From: Arthrobacter sp. N199823
Lineage (GTDB): Bacteria; Actinomycetota; Actinomycetes; Actinomycetales; Micrococcaceae
DNA: 64,000 nucleotides
Direction: 5' to 3'
NCBI RefSeq assembly: GCF_002929705.1
Contig: NZ_PJIN01000003.1
Span: forward strand, 578,656-642,655
Shown: one piece after another, positions 11,427 to 20,920 of the stretch
Layout of the letters: every line of letters starts with the position of its first letter
Numbering within the stretch: the stretch's first letter is position 1
Notes under the pieces: generated by a model
The model's input: only the letters and a program-made list of their open reading frames with translations
Told to the model about the DNA's origin: nothing
Database searches by the model: none
Program-made: the position numbers and the translations under genes

Positions 11427-12554
11427 GTGACTTATGAGATTGAGATTGGCCGTGGAAAGCGCGGGCGCCGCGCATATTCGTTGGATGAGATTTCGATTGT
11501 GCCCGCTAGGCGCACCCGTGATCCTCAGGATGTGTCGGTGAAGTGGCAGATCGACGCTTACCAGTTTGAGGTGCCCGTCATTGGCGCTCCGATGGATTCC
11601 GTCATGTCCCCGGAGACTGCCATTGCGCTGGGCAAGCTCGGCGGACTCGGTGTGCTGGACCTTGAGGGTCTCTGGACTCGCTACGAGGACCCGCAGCCAG
11701 TTCTGGATGAGATTGCCGCACTGGAGGGCTCGGTCGTTGACCCCGGGACCACCAGCCGCCTGCAGGAGCTCTACAACGCACCCATTCAGGCTGAGCTGAT
11801 CACGGCCCGCCTGGCCGAGATTCGCGCCGCTGGCGTGACTGTCGCCGGATCCTTGACCCCGGGACGTACCCAGGAGTTCTACAAGACGGTGATTGCCGCC
11901 GGCGTTGACATCTTCGTCATCCGTGGCACCACCGTCTCGGCCGAACACGTCTCCAAGTCCACCGAACCGTTGAACCTCAAGCAGTTCATTTACGAACTCG
12001 ACGTTCCCGTTATTGTGGGCGGTGCAGCCGGGTACACCTCCGCACTGCACCTCATGCGCACCGGCGCAGCAGGCGTCTTGGTCGGCTTCGGCGGAGGCGC
12101 CTCCACCACCACCAGCCGCGCATTAGGCATCCGCTCACCCATGGCCAGCGCCATCTCCGACGTCGCAGCTGCACGCCGCGACTACATGGATGAGTCCGGC
12201 GGACGTTACGTGCATGTCATTGCCGACGGCGGAATGGGCTCCAGCGGCGACATCGTCAAGGCCATTGCCATGGGTGCCGACGCTGTCATGCTCGGCGCAG
12301 CACTTTCCCGCGCAGCCGAGGCCCCCGGGCAGGGTTGGCACTGGGGTGCCGAGGCACACCACCAGGAACTGCCGCGTGGGCACCGCGTGAAAATGGACAC
12401 TGTGGGAACGCTGGAGGAAGTGCTGTACGGCCCCGCCCACCGCGCCGACGGCAGCTCCAACCTCATCGGCGCCCTGCGCCGCTCAATGGCCACCACCGGC
12501 TACTCCGATTTGAAGGAATTCCAGCGGATCGACGTCATCGTCAACCCCCGATGA
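11427..12554 (+). CDS. GuaB3-family IMP dehydrogenase-related protein
   Basis: A 375-residue barrel protein of the GuaB3 type, restricted mostly to actinobacteria and cyanobacteria. It keeps the IMPDH N-terminal part (DVSVKWQIDAYQFEVPVIGAPMD) and a C-terminal barrel half with ADGGMGSSGDIVKAIAMGADAVMLG, but it has no CBS repeats and no cysteine in the catalytic loop (VGFGGGASTTTSR). The true reaction is therefore unlikely to be ordinary IMP oxidation by the known mechanism. GTG start. It follows the BtrH-like gene closely and ends at a clear terminator. Role in guanine nucleotide metabolism is inferred from homology and neighbours. Confidence 0.9.
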   Translation: MTYEIEIGRGKRGRRAYSLDEISIVPARRTRDPQDVSVKWQIDAYQFEVPVIGAPMDSVMSPETAIALGKLGGLGVLDLEGLWTRYEDPQPVLDEIAALEGSVVDPGTTSRLQELYNAPIQAELITARLAEIRAAGVTVAGSLTPGRTQEFYKTVIAAGVDIFVIRGTTVSAEHVSKSTEPLNLKQFIYELDVPVIVGGAAGYTSALHLMRTGAAGVLVGFGGGASTTTSRALGIRSPMASAISDVAAARRDYMDESGGRYVHVIADGGMGSSGDIVKAIAMGADAVMLGAALSRAAEAPGQGWHWGAEAHHQELPRGHRVKMDTVGTLEEVLYGPAHRADGSSNLIGALRRSMATTGYSDLKEFQRIDVIVNPR

Positions 12555-12573
12555 CTCTCAGCTGTTGTCCCTG

Positions 12574-12607
12574 AAAATGCCCCGATCCACTGGATCGGGG
12601 CATTTTT
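12574..12607 (+). terminator. Terminator after the GuaB3 gene
   Basis: AAAATGCCCCGATCC, three-base loop, then the perfect complement ending in TTTTT. A classic intrinsic terminator. Confidence 0.92.
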
Positions 12608-12752
12608 GTCTCTTCTCTCCTCCTTTGCTTCCGCTACATGGTGGCCTCAGTGGCATGCCTCTCGTCACGGGCTATTCACTCCCCTTCGCCAAGGGTCTGC
12701 GCATAGACTGATCAGAAGTTCTACTCACACCACCAGCCTTTGAAAGGTACTG

Positions 12753-13244
12753 ATGACACCGGGTTCGTTGGAACGCTATGAAACAGAATTGACCAACTCC
12801 GGGCTGGTCATTTTGGAAATGGCGGCGGAGACTAAAGAAGACGCCGCAGCCCAATTGGCGACAAAACTCTTTGAACAGGGTCGAATTTCGGATCTGGCCG
12901 GATTCCTCGAGGACGTCAATGCCCGCGAGCATCAGATGGCCACGGGCCTCCCGGGCGGGATCGGCATCCCGCACGCCAGAAGTGAATTTGTCCAGCAAAT
13001 CTCCATCGCCGTGGGTATCACCAAGTTCGGCCACAGCCTGGATTTTGGTGCCGTCGACGGGCCCGCCACCGTGATCTTGCTCATTGCCACGCCGGCCAGT
13101 TCCTTCTCCGCTCACTTGGAAGTCTTGGCAACCCTGGCCAGGTCCCTGTTCAAGGAAAACTTCCGTGAATCTCTGCGCCGAGCCCATGACGCGGAGGTCA
13201 TTGCCGAGCTCATCAACTCCAGCTTGGTGTTCTTCGACCATTAG
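12753..13244 (+). CDS. PTS fructose/mannitol-type EIIA protein
   Basis: A 163-residue stand-alone EIIA domain. The phosphorylated histidine is H74 in GIGIPHARS, and the downstream text TVILLIATPASSFSAHLEVLATLARSL is standard for the fructose/mannitol EIIA fold. It would pass phosphate from HPr to a sugar-specific EIIB, but no EIIB or EIIC gene is adjacent, so it either serves a transporter elsewhere or has a regulatory role. ATG at 12753 with GAAAGG seven bases upstream. It is followed by a strong hairpin and then SURF1. Confidence 0.88.
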   Translation: MTPGSLERYETELTNSGLVILEMAAETKEDAAAQLATKLFEQGRISDLAGFLEDVNAREHQMATGLPGGIGIPHARSEFVQQISIAVGITKFGHSLDFGAVDGPATVILLIATPASSFSAHLEVLATLARSLFKENFRESLRRAHDAEVIAELINSSLVFFDH

Positions 13245-13256
13245 TCCCCAACTGCT

Positions 13257-13292
13257 CCCCAAGTGCAGGTCGCGAGCGACCTGCACTTGGGG
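13257..13292. terminator. Strong hairpin after the EIIA gene
   Basis: A perfect 16-bp inverted repeat with the loop CGAG, nested inside a second, imperfect pair of arms (CCAACTGC at 13248 and GCAGTTGTGG at 13299). There is no T tract. It may be a terminator or a repeated palindromic element. Confidence 0.7.
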
Positions 13293-13389
13293 CCCCTCGC
13301 AGTTGTGGGCCCATCCACGCCCTCCCATCACACCTTCTCGCAATCAGGCGCATTCGTTGTTCTACACGGTTACGAAGTACCGTTGAAGG

Positions 13390-14253
13390 GTGTTGAAAAC
13401 TGCCCTAAGGCCCAAATGGATTGCCGCGCTGTTGTTTGCGCTGGTTGTCGCCGCTGTTCTTGTCCTCCTGAGCCAATGGCAGCTTTCGCGTTCGCTGGAG
13501 AAGGACGTGGCCCCACCCTCGGTCACTGAAAAAGTGCAACCGCTGTTGGAAACCATGCGTCCTGGTCTGCTCATGACAGGCGATCTTGAGGGCCAGTTGG
13601 TCACAACCAGCGGCCATTTCGATGCCAACAAGCAGGTTTTGGTGCCGTCCCGCATCGAAAACGGGCAGGTTGGCTACTGGGTCGTCACAGCCTTTGTAGT
13701 GGATGGTGCGCCGAAGCTGGAAGGCGTTGCAGCCACGAAGGAAGTGGTTATTCCTGTAGCCCGCGGCTGGATTGCCACCCCTGATGAAGCAGCTGCTGCG
13801 CCAGGGGGCACGCTCACCATTGAAGGGCGTCTGCTGAACACCGAAGGTCCTGAAGTTTCACCAAATCTTCCGGACGGGCAGATCTCAACACTCTCGACCT
13901 CAGAACTGACCAACCTCTGGAACGTCAGCACCTACGCGGCCTTCATCGTCTCGCACGAGGAAGTTCAGGACGGGGCAAACGTTGGTGCCTCGGCCTCGGC
14001 CGGCACGCTGACACCAATCACCGTCACAGCAACCGACCAGAACAACAAGGTCAACTGGCTGAATATTTTCTACGCCATTGAGTGGGTGGTATTTGCCGGG
14101 TTCGCGCTGTTCCTTTGGTGGCGGCTGGTGGCCGACGAGTATCGCCGCGAGCAGGATGAACTCTTTGACATCGATCATGGGAACGACGACGATAACGACG
14201 ACGTTGAACCTGATGGCGACGTGGACAGCGAAAAGCAGCTCCCGACGTCGTAA
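13390..14253 (+). CDS. SURF1 family cytochrome oxidase assembly protein
   Basis: A 287-residue membrane protein with one helix near the N-terminus (WIAALLFALVVAAVLVLL, about residues 10-30) and one near the C-terminus (WVVFAGFALFLWW, about 235-250), the usual SURF1 layout. Between them lie the family features SGHFDANKQVLVPSR, GYWVVTAFV and VARGW. SURF1 helps insert heme a in the aa3 oxidase in the membrane. The C-terminal tail is very acidic (DIDHGNDDDNDDVEPDGD). A stop lies just upstream in frame, so the start is GTG 13390 or TTG 13393; both are poorly spaced from the GAAGG before them. Confidence 0.88.
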   Translation: MLKTALRPKWIAALLFALVVAAVLVLLSQWQLSRSLEKDVAPPSVTEKVQPLLETMRPGLLMTGDLEGQLVTTSGHFDANKQVLVPSRIENGQVGYWVVTAFVVDGAPKLEGVAATKEVVIPVARGWIATPDEAAAAPGGTLTIEGRLLNTEGPEVSPNLPDGQISTLSTSELTNLWNVSTYAAFIVSHEEVQDGANVGASASAGTLTPITVTATDQNNKVNWLNIFYAIEWVVFAGFALFLWWRLVADEYRREQDELFDIDHGNDDDNDDVEPDGDVDSEKQLPTS

Positions 14254-14326
14254 TTCACCACGGCATTACCTCCGTATCACCTATCGCCACGATTTTAGCT
14301 TCAGAGCAGAATGAGGAGCCCCGGCA

Positions 14327-14851
14327 GTGACCGAGCCCATGAACACAGAGCCCATGAACACAGAGTCAGCCCCCACCGGGCCTGCAGCGAAGGTGGCACC
14401 CAAACGCCGTTTTGGCGGCACTCCCGCGCAGATCATGACGGCCTTGAGGTTCTATAAGTACCTGGCCTATGCCACCGGCACCATGCTGCTGCTTCTCGTG
14501 ATTGAACTGATCTTCCGCTACGGCTTCAACAGCGTCTTGGTGGCTGGCGGTACCGACACCACCGGTACCGCGCATGGCTTCGGATTGGTCAACATTACCG
14601 GCGGTGTCATGCCCGTCACCGGTGGCGTAAACCTGTCAACCATGGTGCTGATTGTGCACGGGTGGATGTATGTCATCTACCTGATTGCCGATTTCCGCCT
14701 CTGGACGCTGATGCGCTGGCCGTTCGGCAAATTGGTGCTGATCGCCCTCGGTGGTGTGATTCCCTTCCTGTCGTTCTTTGTTGAGGCCAAGGTGCACAAG
14801 GAAGTGCTGGCCGAAGTTGCAGCCAATCCCAAGGCTGGCAAGCGCTACTAG
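14327..14851 (+). CDS. DUF3817 family membrane protein
   Basis: A 174-residue integral membrane protein with three helices: YKYLAYATGTMLLLLVIELI, STMVLIVHGWMYVIYLI and LVLIALGGVIPFLSFFVE. The motif VHGWMYVIYL with the histidine and the ending PFLSFFVE are typical of DUF3817, a family often found beside SURF1 and cytochrome assembly genes in actinobacteria. Its function is not known. The GTG start has GAGGAG upstream. A duplicated 15-base unit near the start gives ATG codons at 14339 and 14354 as well, so the N-terminus is uncertain by up to nine residues. Confidence 0.85.
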   Translation: MTEPMNTEPMNTESAPTGPAAKVAPKRRFGGTPAQIMTALRFYKYLAYATGTMLLLLVIELIFRYGFNSVLVAGGTDTTGTAHGFGLVNITGGVMPVTGGVNLSTMVLIVHGWMYVIYLIADFRLWTLMRWPFGKLVLIALGGVIPFLSFFVEAKVHKEVLAEVAANPKAGKRY

Positions 14852-15019
14852 CCCCACCAAACGCCGCATCACTTTCCGGCCATTAATCGCAAACCCTTCT
14901 GCAATGTGTGCGGGAGCGAAACGGTTTTAAGCCCTGAAAGTGGTGCGGCGTTTGAGGCACTGGTCACGGAAATGAGCGCACGGGGACCAGCGTGCCGCGC
15001 CGTGGGTTAAGATTGAAGC

Positions 15020-16609
15020 GTGACTAATCCCGCTACGGCCCAGACTTCCCAGAAGCCCGTCCTGGTTGTGGACTACGGTGCCCAGTATGCTCAGTTGATT
15101 GCGCGCCGCGTGCGTGAGGCCAATGTGTACTCGGAAATCGTGCCGCATACCTATACAACTGCGCAGTTGCTGGCTAAAAACCCAGCTGCCATCATCCTCT
15201 CCGGTGGACCTTCCAGTGTCTACGCGGAAGGAGCACCGAACGTTGGTGCGGACCTGTTTGAAGCAGGCATCCCCGTTTTGGGCATTTGCTATGGCTTCCA
15301 GGCCATGGCCGCTGCCCTCGGCGGAACCGTCGCCCAGACCGGTCTGCGTGAATACGGTTCCACCCAGGTTCAGATCCTGGGCGAAAGCCGCTCCATCCTC
15401 AGCTCCACCAATGCTGACCAGACCACGTGGATGAGCCACGGCGACAGCGTGCAAGAAGCCCCCGAGGGCTTCGATGTGCTCGCGTCCTCCGCCGGCGCAC
15501 CCGTTGCCGCGTTCGCCAATGAGGAGAAGTGCCTCTTTGGTGTCCAGTGGCACCCCGAGGTCAAGCACTCCGAGTTCGGCCAGAAGGTGTTGGAGAACTT
15601 CCTGTTCAACGGCGCCAAGCTGGAAAAGAACTGGACTGCCACCAGCATTCTGGATGAGCAAGTTGAACTCATCCGCAACCAGGTTGGCACCGCCCGGGTC
15701 CTCTGCGGCCTCTCCGGCGGCGTTGACTCGGCTGTGGCGGCTGCCCTGGTGCAGCGCGCAGTGGGCGATCAGCTCACCTGCGTGTTCGTCAACCATGGCC
15801 TGTTGCGTCAAGGCGAAGCAGAGCAGGTGGAGCTGGACTTTGTAGCGTCCACCGGCGCCAAGCTGTATGTCGCCAACGAGCAGGACCGCTTCCTGAACGC
15901 CTTGGCTGGAGTTTCTGACCCCGAGACCAAGCGCAAAATCATTGGCCGCGAATTCATCCGCGCCTTCGAGGAAGCGGAGCGTGCCATCATGGCCGAAGCC
16001 GCTTCCGAGGGCGAAGAGATCAAGTTCCTGGTCCAGGGTACCCTGTACCCCGACGTCGTGGAATCCGGCGGCGGCGAAGGTGCTGCAAACATCAAGAGCC
16101 ACCACAACGTGGGCGGCCTGCCTGAAGATCTGCGCTTTGAGCTCGTTGAGCCGCTGCGGGCACTCTTCAAGGACGAGGTCCGCGCAGTTGGCGCCGAGCT
16201 GGGCCTGCCGGCCGAGATCGTTGGCCGCCAGCCGTTCCCCGGCCCCGGCCTGGGAATCCGCATCGTCGGTGAAATCACCGGCGAACGCCTGGAACTGTTG
16301 CGCAAGGCTGACGCCATTGCCCGCGCCGAGCTCACCGCAGCCGGCCTGGACAACGAAGTATGGCAGATGCCTGTTGTGCTGCTGGCAGATGTCCGCAGCG
16401 TTGGTGTCATGGGCGATGGCCGCACCTACGGTCACCCGATCGTCTTGCGCCCTGTGTCCTCCGAAGACGCCATGACGGCCGACTGGTCACGCTTGCCGTA
16501 TGACCTGCTGGCCAAGATCTCCAACCGAATCACCAATGAGGTGGAAGGTGTTAACCGCGTGGTTCTGGACGTTACGTCCAAGCCGCCGGGAACCATCGAG
16601 TGGGAGTAA
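15020..16609 (+). CDS. guaA: GMP synthase (glutamine-hydrolysing)
   Basis: A 529-residue two-part enzyme that converts XMP to GMP using glutamine and ATP. The N-terminal class I amidotransferase has the catalytic cysteine in GICYGFQAM and the HPE pair in WHPEVKHS; the synthase half has the PP-loop LSGGVDSAV, then [13 protein letters not shown]-type text ([16 protein letters not shown]) and the C-terminus [13 protein letters not shown] start, no clear ribosome site close by. It completes the route begun by guaB. A hairpin follows the stop. Confidence 0.97.
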   Translation: MTNPATAQTSQKPVLVVDYGAQYAQLIARRVREANVYSEIVPHTYTTAQLLAKNPAAIILSGGPSSVYAEGAPNVGADLFEAGIPVLGICYGFQAMAAALGGTVAQTGLREYGSTQVQILGESRSILSSTNADQTTWMSHGDSVQEAPEGFDVLASSAGAPVAAFANEEKCLFGVQWHPEVKHSEFGQKVLENFLFNGAKLEKNWTATSILDEQVELIRNQVGTARVLCGLSGGVDSAVAAALVQRAVGDQLTCVFVNHGLLRQGEAEQVELDFVASTGAKLYVANEQDRFLNALAGVSDPETKRKIIGREFIRAFEEAERAIMAEAASEGEEIKFLVQGTLYPDVVESGGGEGAANIKSHHNVGGLPEDLRFELVEPLRALFKDEVRAVGAELGLPAEIVGRQPFPGPGLGIRIVGEITGERLELLRKADAIARAELTAAGLDNEVWQMPVVLLADVRSVGVMGDGRTYGHPIVLRPVSSEDAMTADWSRLPYDLLAKISNRITNEVEGVNRVVLDVTSKPPGTIEWE

Positions 16610-16623
16610 TTCCCTAGGTAACG

Positions 16624-16675
16624 CTGGAGGGCGCCAATAACCCGCATATTTCGGGTCTAATTTGGTGCTCTCCAG
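16624..16675. terminator. Imperfect hairpin after guaA
   Basis: CTGGAGGGCGCCAA (16624-16637) pairs imperfectly with TTGGTGCTCTCCAG (16662-16675), with an inner AACCCG / CGGGT stem. No T tract follows; call by position. Confidence 0.6.
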
Positions 16676-16721
16676 TGTGCCGAACAGGCAATGGAGGGCT
16701 AGGAGCGATAGCCTGAATTAC

Positions 16722-19700
16722 ATGTCAGTATGGTCAAGACCGTTCCGCTCAAGTGCAGAGAAGAAGGCACCCGTGTCCGAAGTTGCAGGGCCCAAGGAGA
16801 GCTCTTTGGAGCTCCAAGCCTGGCTTGCGGGATTGGACTCATATTCTGGTTCCGATACCGCGCTTGCCTTCGCAATGACCGAGTACGGCAGTATCTCGCT
16901 CACGCACGCCAACCCATCGGGTCTGGCCCAGCTCCTGGCTGGCCGCAAGACCCGCCTCTCCACGTTAATTCGTGAACCCGAACACTATGCCGCCGCCAAG
17001 AAGGCTGCCGCTGCATTGCGGGCAAAAATCTTTGAACTGAGCACCGATCGCGGGATCGACGTCGGATACCTCGCCGCCGGGATGGCCCGCTGGCCTGCCG
17101 ATGGCAGCACCGGTACTGATGTGTGTGCGCCCGTGTTGTTGGCCGCCGTCGCACTTTCAGTCCGTCCGGGCCAAGACGACTACGAACTCCAGCTCATGGA
17201 GCAGGCTCAGATTAATCCTGCCTTGGTTAAACATCTGGCCCACAGCACCACCATCCACTTGGATGCATCTGCCTTGGGCAGGCTGGCTTACAGCACAGCA
17301 CGCTTTGACCCGGCGCCGGTGTTGGACCGGGTCCGCTCACTCTTGGCAAGCATTCCCGGCGCCACCGTGGAACACAGCTTGGTGGTTTCCACCTTCGCGT
17401 TTCTCGCCGACAACCTCAACGATCCGGCACTGCTCGACGCACCGGAATTGGTCGAAACGTTGCAGCAGCATAGCGGTGACGACGTCCTGCCTGTTGAGCT
17501 GGAACCAGATTTTTCCCGATTCACAGCACTAGATGAACGTCTCCCGGACGATGAGATTTTAGTGCTCGACGCCGATCCCCAGCAGCAGTACGTGCTGGAC
17601 ATGATTCGCGCTGGAGAGTCCGTGCTGGTGTCTACCCCGCCCGGAACTGGCCAAACCCAGACCGCCATCAACGCCATTGCGCAGCTAGTCCATGATGGCA
17701 AGAGTGTCTTGGTTGTGGGCGAAAGGCGAGGCACGCTCAATGAGCTGGCCCAGATCCTGAACGAACACGAGCTTGACTCCCTGTTGCTGCAGCTCAGCGC
17801 CCAGACCGGACCGCAGCAAATCAAGTCGCAGCTGATCCGCTCCATCACACGCAATGAAAAGGCTGTGGAGCCTAAGCTCGGCAGTCTGCATGAGACCTTG
17901 GTTGACCACCGTCACCAGCTGGTTGACCACGTAGCAAGCCTGCACAATGTGCGCGATCGCTGGGGGTGCTCGCCCTACCAGGCGATGCAGTCACTGGCTG
18001 AGCTGACATCCATCCATCCGGCTCCTGCCACCACGGTGCGCCTCAAGCGCAGCGTGCTCGATAGCATTCGCGACCGCAAGGAACTTAGCTCCAGACTGCG
18101 TCGTGCCGCCGAACTGGGCGCCTTCAGTCAAGTAGCTGTCACGAGCGCTTGGCACGGTGCCCGTATGGTCACCCGCAAGGAAACCGAAACCGCGTATTCC
18201 TTGGCTGAGCAGTTGCACGGTCAGGTACCCGGCTTTGCTAAAAAGATGAGTGAAGTGGCTGATTTTGGCCAGATTCGTCAGGGCCACTCCTTTGCTGAAT
18301 GGGGCCGCCAGCTGAACATGTTGGTGGCTATCAGGGAAAGCCTGGATAAGTTCAGCGCGGATATTTTTGACTGGTCCACGGATGAAATGATTGCCGCCAC
18401 GGCCACCACTGCGTGGCGCCGCGAACACGGCGTGGACATGCCAGCCCTGCAGCGGGCCCGTTTCCGCCGCAACGCCAGGGATCTAGTGCGCCCGGGCGTA
18501 CACATTGCCGATCTGCACGCTTCACTGGTTCTGGTGAATGAGCAAAGTGCTCTCTGGGCCGAAGCTGCCACGAGTAAGCGCCATCCCACGGTGCCTTCCG
18601 GACTTGCCGAGTTGAGCCGCACGTTCATTGAGCTGCGCGAGAAACTGCTCAAATTGGGTGCCGTTCTGGAGCGTACTGTTGACGGTGGCGATCTGCTGAA
18701 CTTCAATTCCGGTGAACTGGTTGGCCGCCTCGAGGCGCTGGTTGGCTCGCAGGACACCTTGGAAACCTTGCCGGAACGCACACTGTTGCTTGAAGGCATG
18801 CGCGAACAGGGCCTGGGCGAACTGCTGGATGATCTTGCCCGGCGAGAAGTCCCTGCTACCCAGACAAGTTCCGAGCTTGAACTAGCATGGTGGCAGTCCG
18901 CCCTTGAAGCCATGATCAGCGGTGATGAGTACCTTGCCATGTCCGACGGCGAGAACCTCCGCCGCTTGGAAGCTGAGTTCCGCTTGGCTGATCAAACCCA
19001 TGTTGCTTCCACCCCCGGACGCATCCGCTGGGGCCTTGCCCAGCAGTGGGGTCAAATCTTGGCTGGCCGTGATCGCCAGGGTGAAATGCTCCGCAATGTC
19101 CTCAAGGACGGCCGCGTTTCCCTGGCTGCCTTGAGCACTCAGGCTCCTGACTTGCTGCGCAATCTGGCGCCTGTGTTTGTGCTGAGCCCGCTGGTGGTGC
19201 CCTCGGCGCTTCCTGCTGGGTACCGTTTTGATGCGGTCGTTATTCTGGACGCCGAGTCAACCTCGCTACAATCGGCGCTGCCTTCGCTGGCGCGTGCCGA
19301 TCAGGTGATTGCCTTTGGTGATGAGCAGACTGCCTGCCCGAAGAGTTTCACTGTAGCCGTCAGCGCCCCTGGCCGGCGTGATGCAGAGCAGCATGCGCTT
19401 GAAAGTGTTTTCGGGGCATTGTCGCGGGTTCTCCCGCGCCATAGGCTGACTGTCTCATACCGTGCTGTTGACGAAGAGCTGGTGCGCCAGCTCAGCCGCG
19501 GCTTCTACGATTCCCAGCTGGAACGGTTGCCGGATGGCCGTGCCGTTACGGGACTTGATCGCGCTGTGAGTGTTGATTACCTGCCGGAGGGCAAGGGCTT
19601 GCCCGGCACAGATAATGGTGGCGTGGAATCCGTAGTTGCCGAGGTTAACCGTGTTGTTGACTTGGTATTTGAACACGCACGGGTACGTCCTCGCGAGTCG

Positions 19701-20903
19701 CTGGCCATCATCACTGCCAGCGACCGTCACGCTGTCCGGGTTGCTCAGGCTATCCGTCTGCAGATGGCCAACCACCCGCTTCTGTCGGAGTTCTTTGCCT
19801 CCGGATCCGAGTCCTTCCGCGTCGTCACCGTTGACCGGGCCGCTGGCTTGGTCAGGGATCGGGTGATCTTCTCCCTTGGCTACGGACGAACTCCGCACGG
19901 CCGCGCCCTGCACGGCTTTGGGCCACTGTCCGAGCCCGACGGACGTGCCAAGTTCGCCTTGGCCATGACTCGCGCGCGCTCACACATCCACATCGTCACG
20001 TGCTTTAGGCCCGAAGACCTGGATGAAAGCCGCCTGAGCTATGGAGCGCTCGATTTCTTTGAGCTCCTCAACCGTGAGATGGCAGGAAACTCACTTTTGG
20101 GAACTCCCGCCAGCCGCGCGTTGGACAGCGAAAAAGAAACCGGCGAAGACCCACTTGTGGCCGATCTTGCGGATAGGCTGCGCGCACGCGGAGCACGGGT
20201 TTGGCACCACTATGACGGCGCGTTGGACATGGCGGCGGCACCTGATCCCCATCAGCTGCTTGGCCGTGAGGACCACGAAATCCCAGCACCTGTTGCGGTC
20301 GAATCCGATGGCACAGCTAAATACCAAAAGATGAGCGTGCGTGAACGTAGCAGGCTGCGCCCACAGATGCTTGAACGGCTGGGCTGGCGTTACGTTTCGC
20401 TGTGGACCATTGAAGTGTTCACCGACCCCTCAAGCTGCGCCGATCAAATTGCGTTGTTCCTTGGCATGGGCTCAGCTGCGGCTGACGCGGACTTTAGCTC
20501 CTTGTTGGGGGAGTCCCTGGACACGTCCATGACTGCTGTCATTGATTCGCCGAGGTCACGCCGCCGTCAGGAAGTCGAAGTGGATGCCAGCACCGAGCCG
20601 GGCGAAGACCTTCCGGTAGCAGCATCGAGTGAGAAAACGTCAGAAGAATTAGAAGAAGGAGCGCCGCTAGTGAGCGAGCAAGCGGATGGTCATGACAAAG
20701 CAGATTCTGTTGGCACTCCTAGCGAGGGACAGCCTGGCGAGCAAGAAAAAGAGCAGGACAACAAGGCTGTAGAAGCTCGTCCGGACTCAGAACTTTTGCC
20801 CAAAATTGCGCCGCACGATGCAGACCACACCTGGGGAGACCGCACCTCAGACCGTGGCCATGATGCATGGTTGCGCGAGAACAAACCCCCGCATTGGGGA
20901 TAA
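16722..20903 (+). CDS. Giant superfamily-1 helicase-like protein with nuclease-like C-terminus
   Basis: A protein of about 1393 residues. Residues 270-420 and 790-1100 resemble the two halves of an SF1 helicase of the AAA_11/AAA_12 type; a long helical insert lies between. Motif VI-like text LAMTRARSHIHIVTC is kept, but the Walker A loop reads PPGTGQTQT with glutamine Q311 in place of the invariant lysine, and the expected DEAS is LDAES at 842-846. Residues about 1150-1250 (LDMAA, VAVESDG, RERSRLRPQMLERLGW) match the Vsr-like MTES_1575 restriction-nuclease type. The last 130 residues are acidic and low in complexity. ATG 16722 is preferred to an upstream TTG inside the hairpin. It may be a DNA-repair or defence protein that has lost ATPase activity. 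Confidence 0.75.
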   Translation: MSVWSRPFRSSAEKKAPVSEVAGPKESSLELQAWLAGLDSYSGSDTALAFAMTEYGSISLTHANPSGLAQLLAGRKTRLSTLIREPEHYAAAKKAAAALRAKIFELSTDRGIDVGYLAAGMARWPADGSTGTDVCAPVLLAAVALSVRPGQDDYELQLMEQAQINPALVKHLAHSTTIHLDASALGRLAYSTARFDPAPVLDRVRSLLASIPGATVEHSLVVSTFAFLADNLNDPALLDAPELVETLQQHSGDDVLPVELEPDFSRFTALDERLPDDEILVLDADPQQQYVLDMIRAGESVLVSTPPGTGQTQTAINAIAQLVHDGKSVLVVGERRGTLNELAQILNEHELDSLLLQLSAQTGPQQIKSQLIRSITRNEKAVEPKLGSLHETLVDHRHQLVDHVASLHNVRDRWGCSPYQAMQSLAELTSIHPAPATTVRLKRSVLDSIRDRKELSSRLRRAAELGAFSQVAVTSAWHGARMVTRKETETAYSLAEQLHGQVPGFAKKMSEVADFGQIRQGHSFAEWGRQLNMLVAIRESLDKFSADIFDWSTDEMIAATATTAWRREHGVDMPALQRARFRRNARDLVRPGVHIADLHASLVLVNEQSALWAEAATSKRHPTVPSGLAELSRTFIELREKLLKLGAVLERTVDGGDLLNFNSGELVGRLEALVGSQDTLETLPERTLLLEGMREQGLGELLDDLARREVPATQTSSELELAWWQSALEAMISGDEYLAMSDGENLRRLEAEFRLADQTHVASTPGRIRWGLAQQWGQILAGRDRQGEMLRNVLKDGRVSLAALSTQAPDLLRNLAPVFVLSPLVVPSALPAGYRFDAVVILDAESTSLQSALPSLARADQVIAFGDEQTACPKSFTVAVSAPGRRDAEQHALESVFGALSRVLPRHRLTVSYRAVDEELVRQLSRGFYDSQLERLPDGRAVTGLDRAVSVDYLPEGKGLPGTDNGGVESVVAEVNRVVDLVFEHARVRPRESLAIITASDRHAVRVAQAIRLQMANHPLLSEFFASGSESFRVVTVDRAAGLVRDRVIFSLGYGRTPHGRALHGFGPLSEPDGRAKFALAMTRARSHIHIVTCFRPEDLDESRLSYGALDFFELLNREMAGNSLLGTPASRALDSEKETGEDPLVADLADRLRARGARVWHHYDGALDMAAAPDPHQLLGREDHEIPAPVAVESDGTAKYQKMSVRERSRLRPQMLERLGWRYVSLWTIEVFTDPSSCADQIALFLGMGSAAADADFSSLLGESLDTSMTAVIDSPRSRRRQEVEVDASTEPGEDLPVAASSEKTSEELEEGAPLVSEQADGHDKADSVGTPSEGQPGEQEKEQDNKAVEARPDSELLPKIAPHDADHTWGDRTSDRGHDAWLRENKPPHWG

Positions 20904-20920
20904 AGAACGTAAGGACCACC

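Noticed and set aside
14927-16435. 502-codon open frame antisense to guaA
   Set aside because: Shadow of guaA; Gly/Ala/His/Gln-rich with no recognisable domain.
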